Part shown: positions 14,251 through 21,082 of the stretch, in pieces
How positions within the stretch are numbered: the first letter of the stretch is position 1
Layout: each line of letters opens with the position of its first letter
NCBI RefSeq assembly: GCF_027942865.1
Contig: NC_134528.1
Location: 31,522,732-31,586,731, forward strand
Reading direction: 5' to 3'
Length of the DNA stretch: 64,000 nucleotides
From: Odontesthes bonariensis
Lineage: Eukaryota > Chordata > Actinopteri > Atheriniformes > Atherinopsidae
Position numbers and translations under genes: made by a program
Notes under the pieces: model-generated
Told to the model about the DNA's origin: nothing
Seen by the model: only the letters and a program-made list of their open reading frames with translations
Database searches by the model: none

Positions 14251-17200
14251 GTTGGTCAATGTTTGTGAGATCCCTAATCTGTGAGACCCCTATACTTGTG
14301 GGGTCCAAAGCTTTAGGGGAACAAAGTAGTGGAGTGGTGGGTCCCAAATGTTTCAAAGGATTTTTGAGGGTCAGAACTTGGTTTTATGATTAGGTATGAG
14401 TTTGCATTTTCTTGATAATCTCCCCCTGCCGCTCAATAGCTGCCCCGGGGTTTGGTGTGGAGATTAAAGGTATGAGCATGGTAAATGGACTGTACTTGTT
14501 TAGCGCTTTTTTGTCAATCTGACCAGTCAAAGCGCTTTCACACTGAATGTCACATTCACCCATTCACCCACACTCATACACCACACTACACAGTGCTTTT
14601 TGTCGGTGTAAATTAGGTATGGAGAGGAAGTGACTCGGGAGACTGTGGGTATACTCCAAGTATAGTGAAATTTACTGTGTAAGGTTCCTGATCACTCTGG
14701 AATATTTATTTATTTATTTATTTTGGTTACAATACTAAACATGTGATAGTGCCGAACTGGACCGGGGGACAGAGAGAGAGAGAGAGCAAAGGAAAAAAAA
14801 AAGGAAGAGACAATCACAGAAAACAATGAAAAATCAGACAACCAGCTGCTACACCTGTAAAAACCAAACTGAAGACAATCCACGGCCTCTGTGGGGAATC
14901 CAGCCTAAAGCCTGGTTTATAGTCGGTAACGCAAGACGCAACGCAAGCCCTTGCGCGGTTGCAAGCCCCCCCCTTGCGTGCTTGCGTGTGTCACCTCAAT
15001 TTTCTAAACTTCACGCAAGACGCAAGCGCAAGCCACTGGCTGTGTTCGAAACCGCCTACTACATACAACATACTTGCAAACGGCATACTCATCGATCTGA
15101 CAGTATGCAGAGCGTTTACTTCACTCCTGCCCGAGCCGAAACCAGCCAGCCTGAAAAGCTGATTTCCCTTAAGCTATAAACTCTGTAAATATATATAACT
15201 TTAGCAACATTTGAAACATTTTCAGGCGAAATGAGTAGTCGTTTAGACCCCCAAGGTGTTGAAAATCTGACAAAATACCAGCTATTCACAAGAAGAAGAA
15301 GAAGCATGAATCCACTCGAAGAGGTCCTGGCGGTGAATTTCCTTTCATCGTAGTAGGCTTGTCATTGAAAAAACCCGCTACTCCACCTACTGTCCTGGCG
15401 GTGAATCGCCACGCAGCACACGCAACCGCCGACAAAGCAAAATGAAGCATAAACGTCTCGAGCCATTAACATACGCGCAAGACGCAGGGGCAGTTAAAAG
15501 AAGTATAACTCAGCCTTTAAGCCTGGTTTATAGTCGGTAACGCAAGACGCAACGCAAGACGCAACGCAAACCCTTGCGCGGTTGCAAGCCCCCCCTTGCG
15601 TGCTTGCGTGTATCACCTCAATTTTCTAAACTTCACGCAAGACGCGAGCAGAGCTATCGAGTAGCCACTCTGGATGCGAGCACAAGCCACTATCTACATC
15701 ACATCCGCGGCGTGTTCATCTTCCGGTTTCATCCCCTAATAAAAGACCGCTGTTTTCAAACGCCAAGGTAGAAAGCGAAGAAGAAGAAGAAGAAGCATGA
15801 ATCCCATAGACATAATATATATAATATATTATGTCTATGATGAATCCAGTCGAAGAGAGACTTGTTGAAGAGGTCCTGGCGGTGAATTTCCTTTCATCGT
15901 AGTAGGCTTGTCATTGAAAAAACCCGCTACTCCACCTACTGTCCTGGCGGTGAATCGCCACGCAGCACACGCAACCGCCGACAAAGCAAAATGAAGCATA
16001 AACGTCTCGAGCCATTAACATACGCGCAAGACGCAGGGGCAGTTAAAAGAAGTATAACTCAGCCTTTAAGCCTGGTTTATAGTCGGTAACGCAAGACGCA
16101 ACGCAAGACGCAACGCAAACCCTTGCGCGGTTGCAAGCCCCCCCTTGCGTGCTTGCGTGTATCACCTCAATTTTCTAAACTTCACGCAAGACGCGAGCAG
16201 AGCTATCGAGTAGCCACTCTGGACGTGAGCACAAGCCACTATCTACATCACATCCGCGGCGTGTTCATCTTCCGGTTTCATCCCCTAATAAAAGACCGCT
16301 GTTTTCAAACGCCAAGGTAGAAAGCGAAGAAGAAGAAGAAGAAGCATGAATCCCATAGACATAATATATATAATATATTATGTCTATGATGAATCCAGTC
16401 GAAGAGAGACTTGTTGAAGAGGTCCTGGCGGTGAATTTCCTTTCATCGTAGTAGGCTTGTCATTGAAAAAACCCGCTGCTCCACCTACTGTCCTGGCGGT
16501 GAATCGCCACGCAGCACAATGAGTGTGTGTGTGAGTGTGCATGAACATGCAATACACATAGATGGTCCCACATAATAACCATGCTTAATCATGAGTGTAT
16601 AAGTGTATAGGGCCACAATCCACCCTGGGGGTCAAGACATCCCCACAGGGGGGTGAAGCTGCGAGCAGCAGGGAGAGGCAATGCCCCCCCCCCATCAGGA
16701 ACAGCACAAGCAGGCCAGAGGACAGCAAGACCCAGACCCAGACACCCCATAAATCAGATAAGAAAGAGAAAAAAAAAACAAATGATAATAAAAAGAAAAG
16801 AAATACAAAAATAAATAAACACACATCCACACACACTCGCACTAAACACCACGTTGGCTACCGATGTATCCATCAGTGTGTGAATGAAAAAGGGAAGTAG
16901 GTGTGGTGGGTATGGTGTAGTTCGCCTTGTTGGTACTATGTGCTGCAGGTGCATTGGGGTAGCAAAGAAACGTTCTGCTGTTTATCTGACACTGGATTTA
17001 CCTCTGGATTTACCTCTGGATTTACCTCTGGATTTACCTCTGGAATTACCTCTGGAATTACCTCTGGAAACCTTAGAAGGATCTGATGATTCAGTCTATT
17101 ATGTACCGATACATAAAACCTCATCACTGAAAGAGGATGATCTTACTTTTTCACACGACTATATATTCACAATTCTATGTTCACGAACTGTTTCCTACCA

Positions 17201-17483
17201 GGTGAAATACACATAATTAATACAACTCATCAAGCAAAACGTAGGCTCACACACCTTCTTCGCTGAGCATGCAGTCACTAAGCAGCACCTCTGTAAAGAA
17301 AGCATCTTTCTGGAGGGCCCTGGCCAGCACACTGCAGGTATCTGCAGACAGGCTCTGCCCACTGAGGTCCAGTCTGGAGCTCTGAACAGCCCTGACGTCC
17401 TGGAGCTGAGCCAGGACACTCTCTTGGGCTTCTACGCCTCCCTCCTGACACAGCCGCAGGTATGTCCGCCTGAAATCCTCCAT
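332..17483 (-). CDS. lrrc45: lrrc45, leucine-rich repeat-containing protein 45 (5' two thirds; 3' end outside window)
   Basis: Twelve coding exons on the minus strand join without a frame break into 433 codons: 17483-17255, 14111-14050, 13952-13882, 11480-11302, 8377-8249, 7832-7720, 3989-3931, 3718-3641, 3303-3168, 773-714, 601-490, 402-332. Every junction has AG/GT borders. The product begins [12 protein letters not shown], carries LRR strands ([23 protein letters not shown]) to about residue 190, then a charged coiled coil ([42 protein letters not shown]). This order and these blocks match vertebrate LRRC45, a centrosome linker protein of about 670 residues, so about 240 C-terminal residues lie left of base 332. 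The identification is from recognised family sequence; no search was run. The introns are heavily loaded with repeats but no exon is damaged. Confidence 0.95.
490..601 (-). CDS. lrrc45: lrrc45 coding exon 11
   Basis: 112 bases, coiled coil. It starts [20 protein letters not shown] and ends [11 protein letters not shown]. Borders are TTAG and GAAG/GTAATC. Confidence 0.9.
714..773 (-). CDS. lrrc45: lrrc45 coding exon 10
   Basis: 60 bases reading [20 protein letters not shown] before GTATGA. Three successive AGs lie at the acceptor (778-779, 776-777, 774-775). Only the innermost keeps the frame with exon 9 if no exon lies between 773 and 3168; using another AG would require an unseen extra exon. 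Confidence 0.75.
1190..1387 (-). other. unidentified coding-like remnant
   Basis: A 65-codon open reading on the minus strand contains [20 protein letters not shown] and then [17 protein letters not shown], ending in TGA at 1190. It does not resemble the LRRC45 coiled coil and has no convincing splice borders. It is probably a fragment of a mobile-element protein, which I cannot name. The rest of the 774-3167 intron outside this and the LINE tail shows nothing recognisable. Confidence 0.3.
1926..2290 (+). mobile_element. L2-type LINE 3' end fragment with (TA)n and (AATTG)n tails
   Basis: It opens with an AATTC repeat and a (TA) run at about 1973-2003. The segment GTCGCCTCAGACACGTTCAG to CTTTATAAATAAACTGAATTG matches the 3' UTR of the LINE present in reverse at 21083-21300. 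The terminal AATTG repeats are the expected LINE tail. Confidence 0.7.
3168..3303 (-). CDS. lrrc45: lrrc45 coding exon 9
   Basis: 136 bases, coiled coil, with [20 protein letters not shown] followed by a highly charged K/E/R segment ending KKEAE before GTAGGA. Confidence 0.93.
3641..3718 (-). CDS. lrrc45: lrrc45 coding exon 8
   Basis: 78 bases of coiled coil containing [19 protein letters not shown]. Borders are ATTAG and CCAA/GTAATC. Confidence 0.9.
3931..3989 (-). CDS. lrrc45: lrrc45 coding exon 7
   Basis: 59 bases reading [20 protein letters not shown], start of the coiled coil and almost unchanged in the family. Borders are CTCTCAG and AGTAG/GTCAGT. Confidence 0.93.
4145..4470 (-). mobile_element. 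Harbinger-type element end split by a SINE
   Basis: Bases 4145-4187 and 4390-4470 together match the right end of the Harbinger at 57070-58470: CGTACGAGACCTTC, then GTGAGAGAAATTTAG, then GCATGAGGCCCAAT at the tip. The interruption is the SINE at 4188-4389. Confidence 0.7.
4188..4389 (-). mobile_element. tRNA-derived SINE with 15-bp target duplication
   Basis: On the minus strand it starts GGTCCGTGGCGTAGTGGGTA (A-box-like), has CGAGTCCCGCATCGG (B-box-like), a CT-rich body, the block AAGCCCCAAAAAAT and an A-rich tail. GTACGAGACCTTCTT is duplicated exactly at 4173-4187 and 4390-4404. Related copies occur at 13548 and 42893. Confidence 0.88.
4536..4850 (-). mobile_element. Rex1-type LINE fragment (RT N-terminal part)
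   Basis: The minus-strand reading holds [20 protein letters not shown] and [20 protein letters not shown], the region just before the reverse transcriptase core of the Rex1 at 23280-26440. It lies downstream of the 3' end of the next Rex1 copy, so it is a separate fragment. Confidence 0.8.
5045..6062 (-). mobile_element. Rex1-type LINE, internally deleted
   Basis: 5045-5757 (minus) is the 3' part, with [20 protein letters not shown] and [20 protein letters not shown], an uninterrupted ORF of 208 codons and an AATTG-type tail at 5052-5085. 5760-6062 is a diverged piece of the ORF middle (equivalent to about 24960-25340). The reverse transcriptase core between them is deleted. Confidence 0.85.
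6243..6265 (-). repeat. short telomere-like CCCTAA run
   Basis: CTAACCCTAACCCTAACCCT at 6246-6265 is three to four units of the vertebrate telomere repeat. It is short enough to be a chance or repair insertion. Confidence 0.6.
6328..6650 (-). repeat. dispersed repeat, inverted copy of 14382-14704
   Basis: About 320 bases are nearly identical in inverse orientation to 14382-14704, with only a few differences seen near the inner edge. It includes AAAGCGCTTTGACTGG and GTACAGTCCATTTACC, blocks common in fish repeats. The stretch 6651-7280 that follows is AT-rich with two similar runs around CCTTTCCCTTTSACTGAAC. Confidence 0.85.
7280..7460 (+). repeat. fish dispersed repeat with GAGCAAGACACTGAACCCC block
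   Basis: The order GTGGCTCAGGAGGTAGCGGC, CAAGACACTGAACCCCACAT, GCCCCAATGC matches a common fish short repeat. A related sequence with a tRNA-like GGTTCAGTCCCC box occurs around 37640-37740. No coding sequence is seen. Confidence 0.55.
7720..7832 (-). CDS. lrrc45: lrrc45 coding exon 6
   Basis: 113 bases encoding the LRR-to-coiled-coil transition, ending [20 protein letters not shown]. The run THVLSREIQ is the family signature at this point. The GTAACC donor is followed by an open frame, so the exon end rests on the donor and the family pattern. Confidence 0.9.
8249..8377 (-). CDS. lrrc45: lrrc45 coding exon 5
   Basis: 129 bases starting [19 protein letters not shown]. It is the last clear LRR and ends in SDVLKAL. 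The acceptor TTTTCAG at 8378 was preferred over a later AAG because only it restores the DLRW reading. Confidence 0.92.
8771..9078. mobile_element. MITE with TTAA target duplication
   Basis: The left end is TTAAAGGGATAGTTCGCCTC (8771) and the right end reads inversely TTAAAGTGATAGTTCCCTTC (to 9078), both leading into CTTTTGACATGAAG. The element is 308 bp with no coding capacity. TTAA duplications point to piggyBac or Kolobok mobilisation (family knowledge). Confidence 0.8.
9079..10607. other. lrrc45 intron without recognised gene
   Basis: The stretch is AT-rich. 9470-9780 resembles a degraded fish LINE 5' segment (GCAGCAGTCCAATCCG and neighbours), not firmly placed. A LINE-tail-like AATACTTTATTCATCCC is at 10128-10147. 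I see no exon. Confidence 0.5.
10608..11010. mobile_element. MITE with TTAA ends (copy 1)
   Basis: TTAAAGCTATGGTAGGTAAT at the left faces inverted TTAAAGACATGGTTGGTAAT at the right. A second, inverted copy lies at 60410-60762. The 169-codon open frame across it is a chance reading of the MITE. Confidence 0.85.
11302..11480 (-). CDS. lrrc45: lrrc45 coding exon 4
   Basis: 179 bases holding two LRRs, recognisable by [15 protein letters not shown] and [20 protein letters not shown]. Borders are TTGCAG and CTCG/GTAACG. Confidence 0.93.
11810..12100 (+). mobile_element. tRNA-like SINE/dispersed repeat
   Basis: GGTCGCCTCACAGCAAGAGG, a B-box-like GGTTCCAGTTTCGATTCCC, then GTTCTCCCCGTGTATGCGTG and CTTCCTCCCACCACCCAAAA form a very common fish repeat. 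Inverted or partial relatives are at 22500-22610 and 46030-46230. A LINE-like tail (TTTGGGAATAAATTAGG) follows at 12181-12197. Confidence 0.75.
12770..13110 (+). pseudogene. non-LTR reverse transcriptase remnant
   Basis: Shifting frames give [40 protein letters not shown] and [14 protein letters not shown], which recall a fish LINE polymerase segment (motif A region with DYMKAYES). Stops and frame changes show it is dead. Confidence 0.55.
13548..13742 (-). mobile_element. tRNA-derived SINE (second copy)
   Basis: Same family and orientation as 4188-4389: GCGTAGTGGGTACAGCAGAC near the 5' end, GGTTCAAATCCCGCATCGG as B box, AAAAGCCCCAAAAAATATTG at the tail. It is flanked by an imperfect duplication CTGCTAATTTT / CTGCTGATTTT. 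Confidence 0.85.
13882..13952 (-). CDS. lrrc45: lrrc45 coding exon 3
   Basis: 71 bases. It completes the asparagine ladder of the previous LRR ([17 protein letters not shown]) and begins the next. Borders are CACAG and GTAG/GTGAGA. Confidence 0.92.
14050..14111 (-). CDS. lrrc45: lrrc45 coding exon 2
   Basis: 62 bases, codons 77-97. It reads [21 protein letters not shown], a leucine-rich repeat, between CTCAG and AAAG/GTAATG borders. Confidence 0.92.
14200..14247 (+). repeat. (TG)n microsatellite
   Basis: Runs of TG with a few CG interruptions in an lrrc45 intron. The open frames across it are simple-sequence artefacts. Confidence 0.95.
14382..14704 (+). repeat. dispersed repeat, inverted partner of 6328-6650
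   Basis: It contains TAAATGGACTGTACTTGTTT and GACTCGGGAGACTGTGGGTA and runs inversely to 6328-6650 over its full length. lrrc45 exons 2-6 lie between the partners. Confidence 0.85.
14906..15518 (+). mobile_element. TIR-like element, first copy with extra internal segment
   Basis: It starts AAAGCCTGGTTTATAGTCGG and ends AGAAGTATAACTCAGCCTTT, like the two following copies. It has a different middle (about 15020-15290, also similar to 54895-54980) and lacks the palindromic insertion, so ATGAATCC occurs once, at 15306-15313. Confidence 0.7.
15797..15847. mobile_element. 35-bp palindromic insertion with 8-bp duplication (copy a)
   Basis: ATGAATCC (15797-15804) and ATGAATCC (15840-15847) flank a near-perfect palindrome that starts CATAGACATAATATAT and ends with ATATTATGTCTATG. 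The empty site is seen at 15306-15313. Confidence 0.8.
16346..16396. mobile_element. 35-bp palindromic insertion with 8-bp duplication (copy b)
   Basis: The same insertion in the second tandem unit: ATGAATCC at 16346-16353 and 16389-16396 around bases 16354-16388. Confidence 0.8.
16520..17250. other. lrrc45 intron 1, simple-sequence rich
   Basis: Holds a poly-C tract at 16685-16693 and a tandem of about 16-bp units (CTGGATTTACCTCTGG) at 16992-17070. No coding sequence is supported. Confidence 0.6.
17255..17483 (-). CDS. lrrc45: lrrc45 coding exon 1 (start codon)
   Basis: Codons 1-76 plus one base. The start is chosen at the ATG at 17483-17481 because it gives [13 protein letters not shown], which aligns with the family N-terminus. 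A second ATG lies immediately upstream in frame and the frame stays open to 17654, but a polypyrimidine tract and CTCAG at 17501-17502 look like a 3' splice site that puts only 17 noncoding bases before the start. The exon ends CMLSEEG, the first LRR-type segment, followed by a GTGTGT donor. Confidence 0.9.
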
Positions 17484-17877
17484 CATGGGCCCCCAGATTC
17501 CTGAGCAGAGAAGGTAAACAAAGCTTTCTTTACTTCCTTCCTCTGTCCTTGGGGACATGTCCAGTAACTGGAGAAAATCATCTATTTTTACAATGATTGC
17601 CTCATTTAATTGGTTAATATTTTCTTGGCTTGCTGACAAACTGTGAGGATCCACCAGGTTTTATTGTCTGATGTGAGTGTAAACTTAAACTAAGCCCTTT
17701 TTCTACATGGGGCTGGTTGGGGAACACCATCATTGATAACCGTTTTAAAATAATCGGATTATCATTTTCACACAACTGTAAAGTGACACTAAAGCTATTT
17801 TATTACTTTTGCCAAACCAATGACATCAAATAGAAAATGTACCCACCTGATGAACCGCTGTTAAACACTCATCATAC

Positions 17878-17930
17878 CTCCTTCAGCTCGCGCGGGAAAT
17901 ATTTCTTTTCTTCCAACAAGCCCAATAAGG
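17878..17930 (-). other. possible lrrc45 noncoding first exon / promoter
   Basis: On the minus strand a GGAG/GTATGA donor at 17877 would fit splicing to the acceptor at 17501. Just upstream in transcript sense is a CpG-containing ATTTCCCGCGCGAG (17887-17900), which resembles an E2F site. The right boundary is nominal. This is inference from splice-site likeness only. Confidence 0.3.
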
Positions 17931-18175
17931 AAGCGTTTGATGCTGTGTTCTGAATAATACTAAAGATGTCAGAACATGTCAAAGAAAAAGCCTTCAAACA
18001 AGGAGAGAACAACAACAAAAAGCAAAAAGCTTGCAGGAAGTTCCTGCCGTTGCACATGTACCAGCTGACAGAAGCAGGAAACCAAACCAGTAACTAGGAA
18101 GCGGATTTCGACGCAAAGCATCTTGGTCAGCGTAGTTCGAAGGCATACTTTTACATGGCCACGCTGATCCTGTGC

Positions 18176-18590
18176 CAGACATCCCAAGTTCCAAAAACTC
18201 ATTTCAGGGAGATGACTCAGTCTCCTCTCCTCTCCACTCCACCACCATCACCACCCGCCCCCCTCCCCCCCGCCGCCGCCGCCGCCGCCCTCTGATAAGC
18301 AGTCGCCCTGGACGCTCGTTGAACAGAGCGTCGCTTTGGACAGACAGGTTTCACAAGCAACCTCTCCCCACACCACTCTCTTTCTCGTGCCTGCGCAGTC
18401 GAAACGCGCAAGTTGCACGAGTTATTTTATTGCCTGCACGCTCTCACTCGCATTGAAAAAAAAAAAAAAAAAAAAAAAACTCCCTTGAATAGTCTAAAAT
18501 CCGGGATATTTTATCCGACTCGCGGGCATCCGTGATTAACTATCAATATCAGGGAGACTCCCGGACCTTCCGGGAGACTTGGGATGTCTG
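18176..18590. mobile_element. hAT-like MITE upstream of lrrc45
   Basis: The left end CAGACATCCCAAGTTCC and the inverted right end CAGACATCCCAAGTCTCC are both bordered by CTGTGC (18170-18175 and 18591-18596). The interior has a (CCG)n run at about 18268-18290 and a poly-A tract at 18456-18479. The ends resemble hAT termini; only six duplicated bases are certain. Confidence 0.65.
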
Positions 18591-19470
18591 CTGTGCCATG
18601 CAAATCACAGCAAATGAATCCTGCGAAAAGTTTAGTCACAGAACCCAAATGTTCATCTTTGTCTGGTTTATCATGTCAGTTCGGCTCTGAGAATGGATGC
18701 AAATAAAATGTGTAAAATGTTATCTTCATCAACGGCCAGCAGAGGGCAGTAGAACAGCAGTGAGTCGCTTTGTTCACCACTGAATCCTTTCTACAGCGAA
18801 AACAACAAGGAAGAGCAGTGAGAGGAGATGTGTCAGAGAGCTGCTGCTCCCATTGTGCATGCTGAAGGCACATCTCAAGAGAGGGGTCTGGCTGCAGACC
18901 TGCACTGTCAGGACCCTTAGTTGCAGACATGCACTGTGACGTCACCTGCACTGTGAGGACCCGAAGCGACAAGTGAGGAGCACGTATTTTTCGTTCCCCA
19001 TTTGAACTGTGGAGACGACGAGGTGAGTAAAAGTCGAGTGAAAACTACTCTTTCTTTCATACGAAGAAACAGAAACAGTCTTTATTCACTGGAACGTTAC
19101 GTTGCACACTATATACTCTAAAGTTATATTAATTTTAAAGAATCAGGGTTTTTTTTAAACTTTTGGCTAGTCTTCAGCGTTGTTATCCTATCGATAGTGC
19201 TCACTTAAATGTGCCATTTTTCGTATCGATAGTGCTGACTTGTATAATTTTGTTTGACTTATTACGACATTATTTGTCTCTTACAGATGCATATTTCAAT
19301 AACTATATACTGTAAAGTTATATTAATTTTAAAGAATCAGGTTTTTTTACTTTTGGCTAGTCTTTAGCGTTGTTATCGTATCGATAGTGCTCACTTAAAT
19401 GCGCCATTTATATATATATATATATATATAATTTAGTTTTACTTATTACGACATTATTTGTCTCTTACAG

Positions 19471-19636
19471 ATGCATATTTCAATAACAACCGCCGGCACT
19501 ACGCCAAAAATCGAACGCTGCACGTCATGTTGCAAACTGTTTCACTGCCCTCTGTGCCTACAATTTAAACCAACAAAATTGTCCAAGCTGCAGAGCCACT
19601 TAGAGGCACATACAAAAGGTGGCATTTTATTTAAAG
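19471..19636 (+). CDS. putative exon with C2H2 zinc finger inside the TIR element
   Basis: The ATG opens MHISITTAGTTPKIERCTSC, then a C2H2 finger CPLC-x13-H-x3-H (CPLCLQFKPTKLSKLQSHLE, then AH), ending GGILFK before a GTAAGC donor. Similar ATG-bearing sequence stands at 19287 in the tandem copy upstream. The finger recalls a multicopy fish family whose function I do not know. Confidence 0.45.
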
Positions 19637-20061
19637 GTAAGCATAATGTATTTGTCTGTTTGTTTGTACTCATAAGTATTAGCCAACGCTTCTAACTTCT
19701 GGCAGGTTGTGGTTTGGTTTGTAAAAGGGTAAAAGGAAAATGAAGGGAATGTAGGTTGCAGTGAAGAACATCTGACACCTCACTTTCTGTCTTTTAGAAA
19801 CCTATCCCAGTCACTAAATCCTGGCAACTGGACAGAGAAAACTGGACTACAAATTCAGGTAAGAGTATAAAGTATGTATAATGCATGTATTCATATTAAT
19901 AGTTGAGTACTCAGGAAGAAGAGCAGCAGGCAGAGGTCTCCAAGAGAGCCAGACTTGCTGATGTGGACACAAGGCGTAAGCTTTTGCACAGTATCTATTG
20001 GTCAGATACTGTTGGTGTGGCAGCTATAGGACAGACATCTTTCTTTCTGTCTTTTCCATAG

Positions 20062-20370
20062 GACTCGGTTGAAGATCGCATTCTTCAAAATTGCAGACAT
20101 GCAGCAGAGTGGGCTGAGACCAACAAACCACTGTTGTCTGCCAGATTGGACCTGCCTGACGTTCTGGGCATGGGGGAAGAGGAACAGGCAGAGGCTGCTC
20201 TACAGTATGGGAGGTTGTGGAACGAAGAACTGGACGAGGATGAAAGAGAAGCGATCCTGGAGCCTTTCAAAATGATATTTCACAATATTAACGATATGTT
20301 GATATTTTGTGAACAGGTAGTCGACAAAAACAAAGATTTTTTGTCATATTGTGAATGTTTGACTGAATAA
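20062..20370 (+). CDS. putative terminal exon inside the TIR element
   Basis: After an AG at 20061-20062 a frame reads RLDLPDVLGMGEEEQAEAAL, then ELDEDEREAILEPFK, and ends at TAA 20370. It is acidic and helical-looking with no named domain. Short possible exons lie at 19799-19859 and 19915-19976. The joining of these pieces is inferred from splice-like borders only. Confidence 0.35.
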   Translation, partial: DSVEDRILQNCRHAAEWAETNKPLLSARLDLPDVLGMGEEEQAEAALQYGRLWNEELDEDEREAILEPFKMIFHNINDMLIFCEQVVDKNKDFLSYCECLTE

Positions 20371-20880
20371 ACACTACAGAACATTTGATCATGTTGTGAC
20401 TTGGTGTGCTTTTTATGTTTTCTCATTGATCCCTTAATAATTTGACTAAGATTATACTGTAGATATCAAGAGTTAGGGTACTATTTAGTGGTACTAAGGT
20501 GTTCCAGCAGCACAAGAACATAATTGGCATAGACATAGAACCAAACATGAAATTTATGGTGGTTAAGGATAAAAATACAGAATAATACAACAGAAAAACT
20601 AATTGAAACAAATACATATATATATATAAAGAGCAGTGCGATAAAGTCAAAATGAAATGATAATGAAATAGCAGTGACTTACTCTATAGTATACAATAAA
20701 ATGTACAGTATAGGCCTATGGCATCTTGTGAGATGTTGGCTTATGAATATGAGCCTAAGAGAAAATGTGTGCAGTGACCAAACAAAAGTTTACAATACAA
20801 ATAAAAACAATAGACCGGGAATTGATAGATTTTATGTCGTACTGTTAACTAATTAATTAATTTGTGAGGACCTCTTGAAA
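20371..20880. other. AT-rich interior of the TIR element
   Basis: No coding sequence recognised. It contains AATAAA (20367-20372), which would suit as a polyadenylation signal for the ORF ending at 20370. Confidence 0.4.
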
Positions 20881-21082
20881 AATATAGCGTTTAAAATAGT
20901 TTAAAAATACGTGCTTCCGATACACACGCTTTTATTTTGAAAGGCTTCGAATCAACTTCCGGTCCTCACAGTGCACTTCCGGTCCTCACAGTGCAGGTGA
21001 CGGTCTGCAACAGGGTCCTGACAGTGCAGGTCTGTGGGTCCTGACAGTGCAGGTCTGCAGCCAGACTCTCTTGCATCTCAAG

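Larger units (their letters stand above)
15519..16519 (+). repeat. 549-bp tandem duplication of a TIR-like element
   Basis: 15519-16067 and 16068-16519 are head-to-tail copies differing by a handful of bases; the second is cut short at GCCACGCAGCACA. Each begins with the GCCTGGTTTATAGTCGG end, has GACGCAACGCAAGACGC direct repeats and, in the full copy, ends GTATAACTCAGCC. Each carries the 35-bp palindrome in the same place, so the insertion came before the duplication. Confidence 0.9.
18880..21073 (+). mobile_element. 2.2-kb TIR element carrying a zinc-finger ORF; superfamily unclear
   Basis: CATCTCAAG is repeated directly at 18871-18879 and 21074-21082. Inside, both ends read GTCTGGCTGCAGACCTGC inward and hold further CTGCACTGTSAGGACC units, then GCACGTATTTTT (about 110 bases of structured inverted ends at the left, about 180 at the right). 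A 9-bp duplication would suit Mutator-like elements (family knowledge), but no transposase is recognised. A roughly 185-bp block (19105-19290) is repeated at about 19300-19485, both copies running into TTACAGATGCATATTTC. Confidence 0.7.

Noticed and set aside
14018..14393. Overlapping open frames on both strands
   Set aside because: They are readings through lrrc45 exon 2 antisense and a TG microsatellite.
6328..14704. The two 320-bp copies as LTRs of one retroelement
   Set aside because: They are in inverse, not direct, orientation and enclose lrrc45 exons.
17484..17654. N-terminal extension of lrrc45 starting MDPHSLSAS
   Set aside because: Open in frame, but the family starts at MEDFRR/MEEFRR and a good acceptor lies at 17501.
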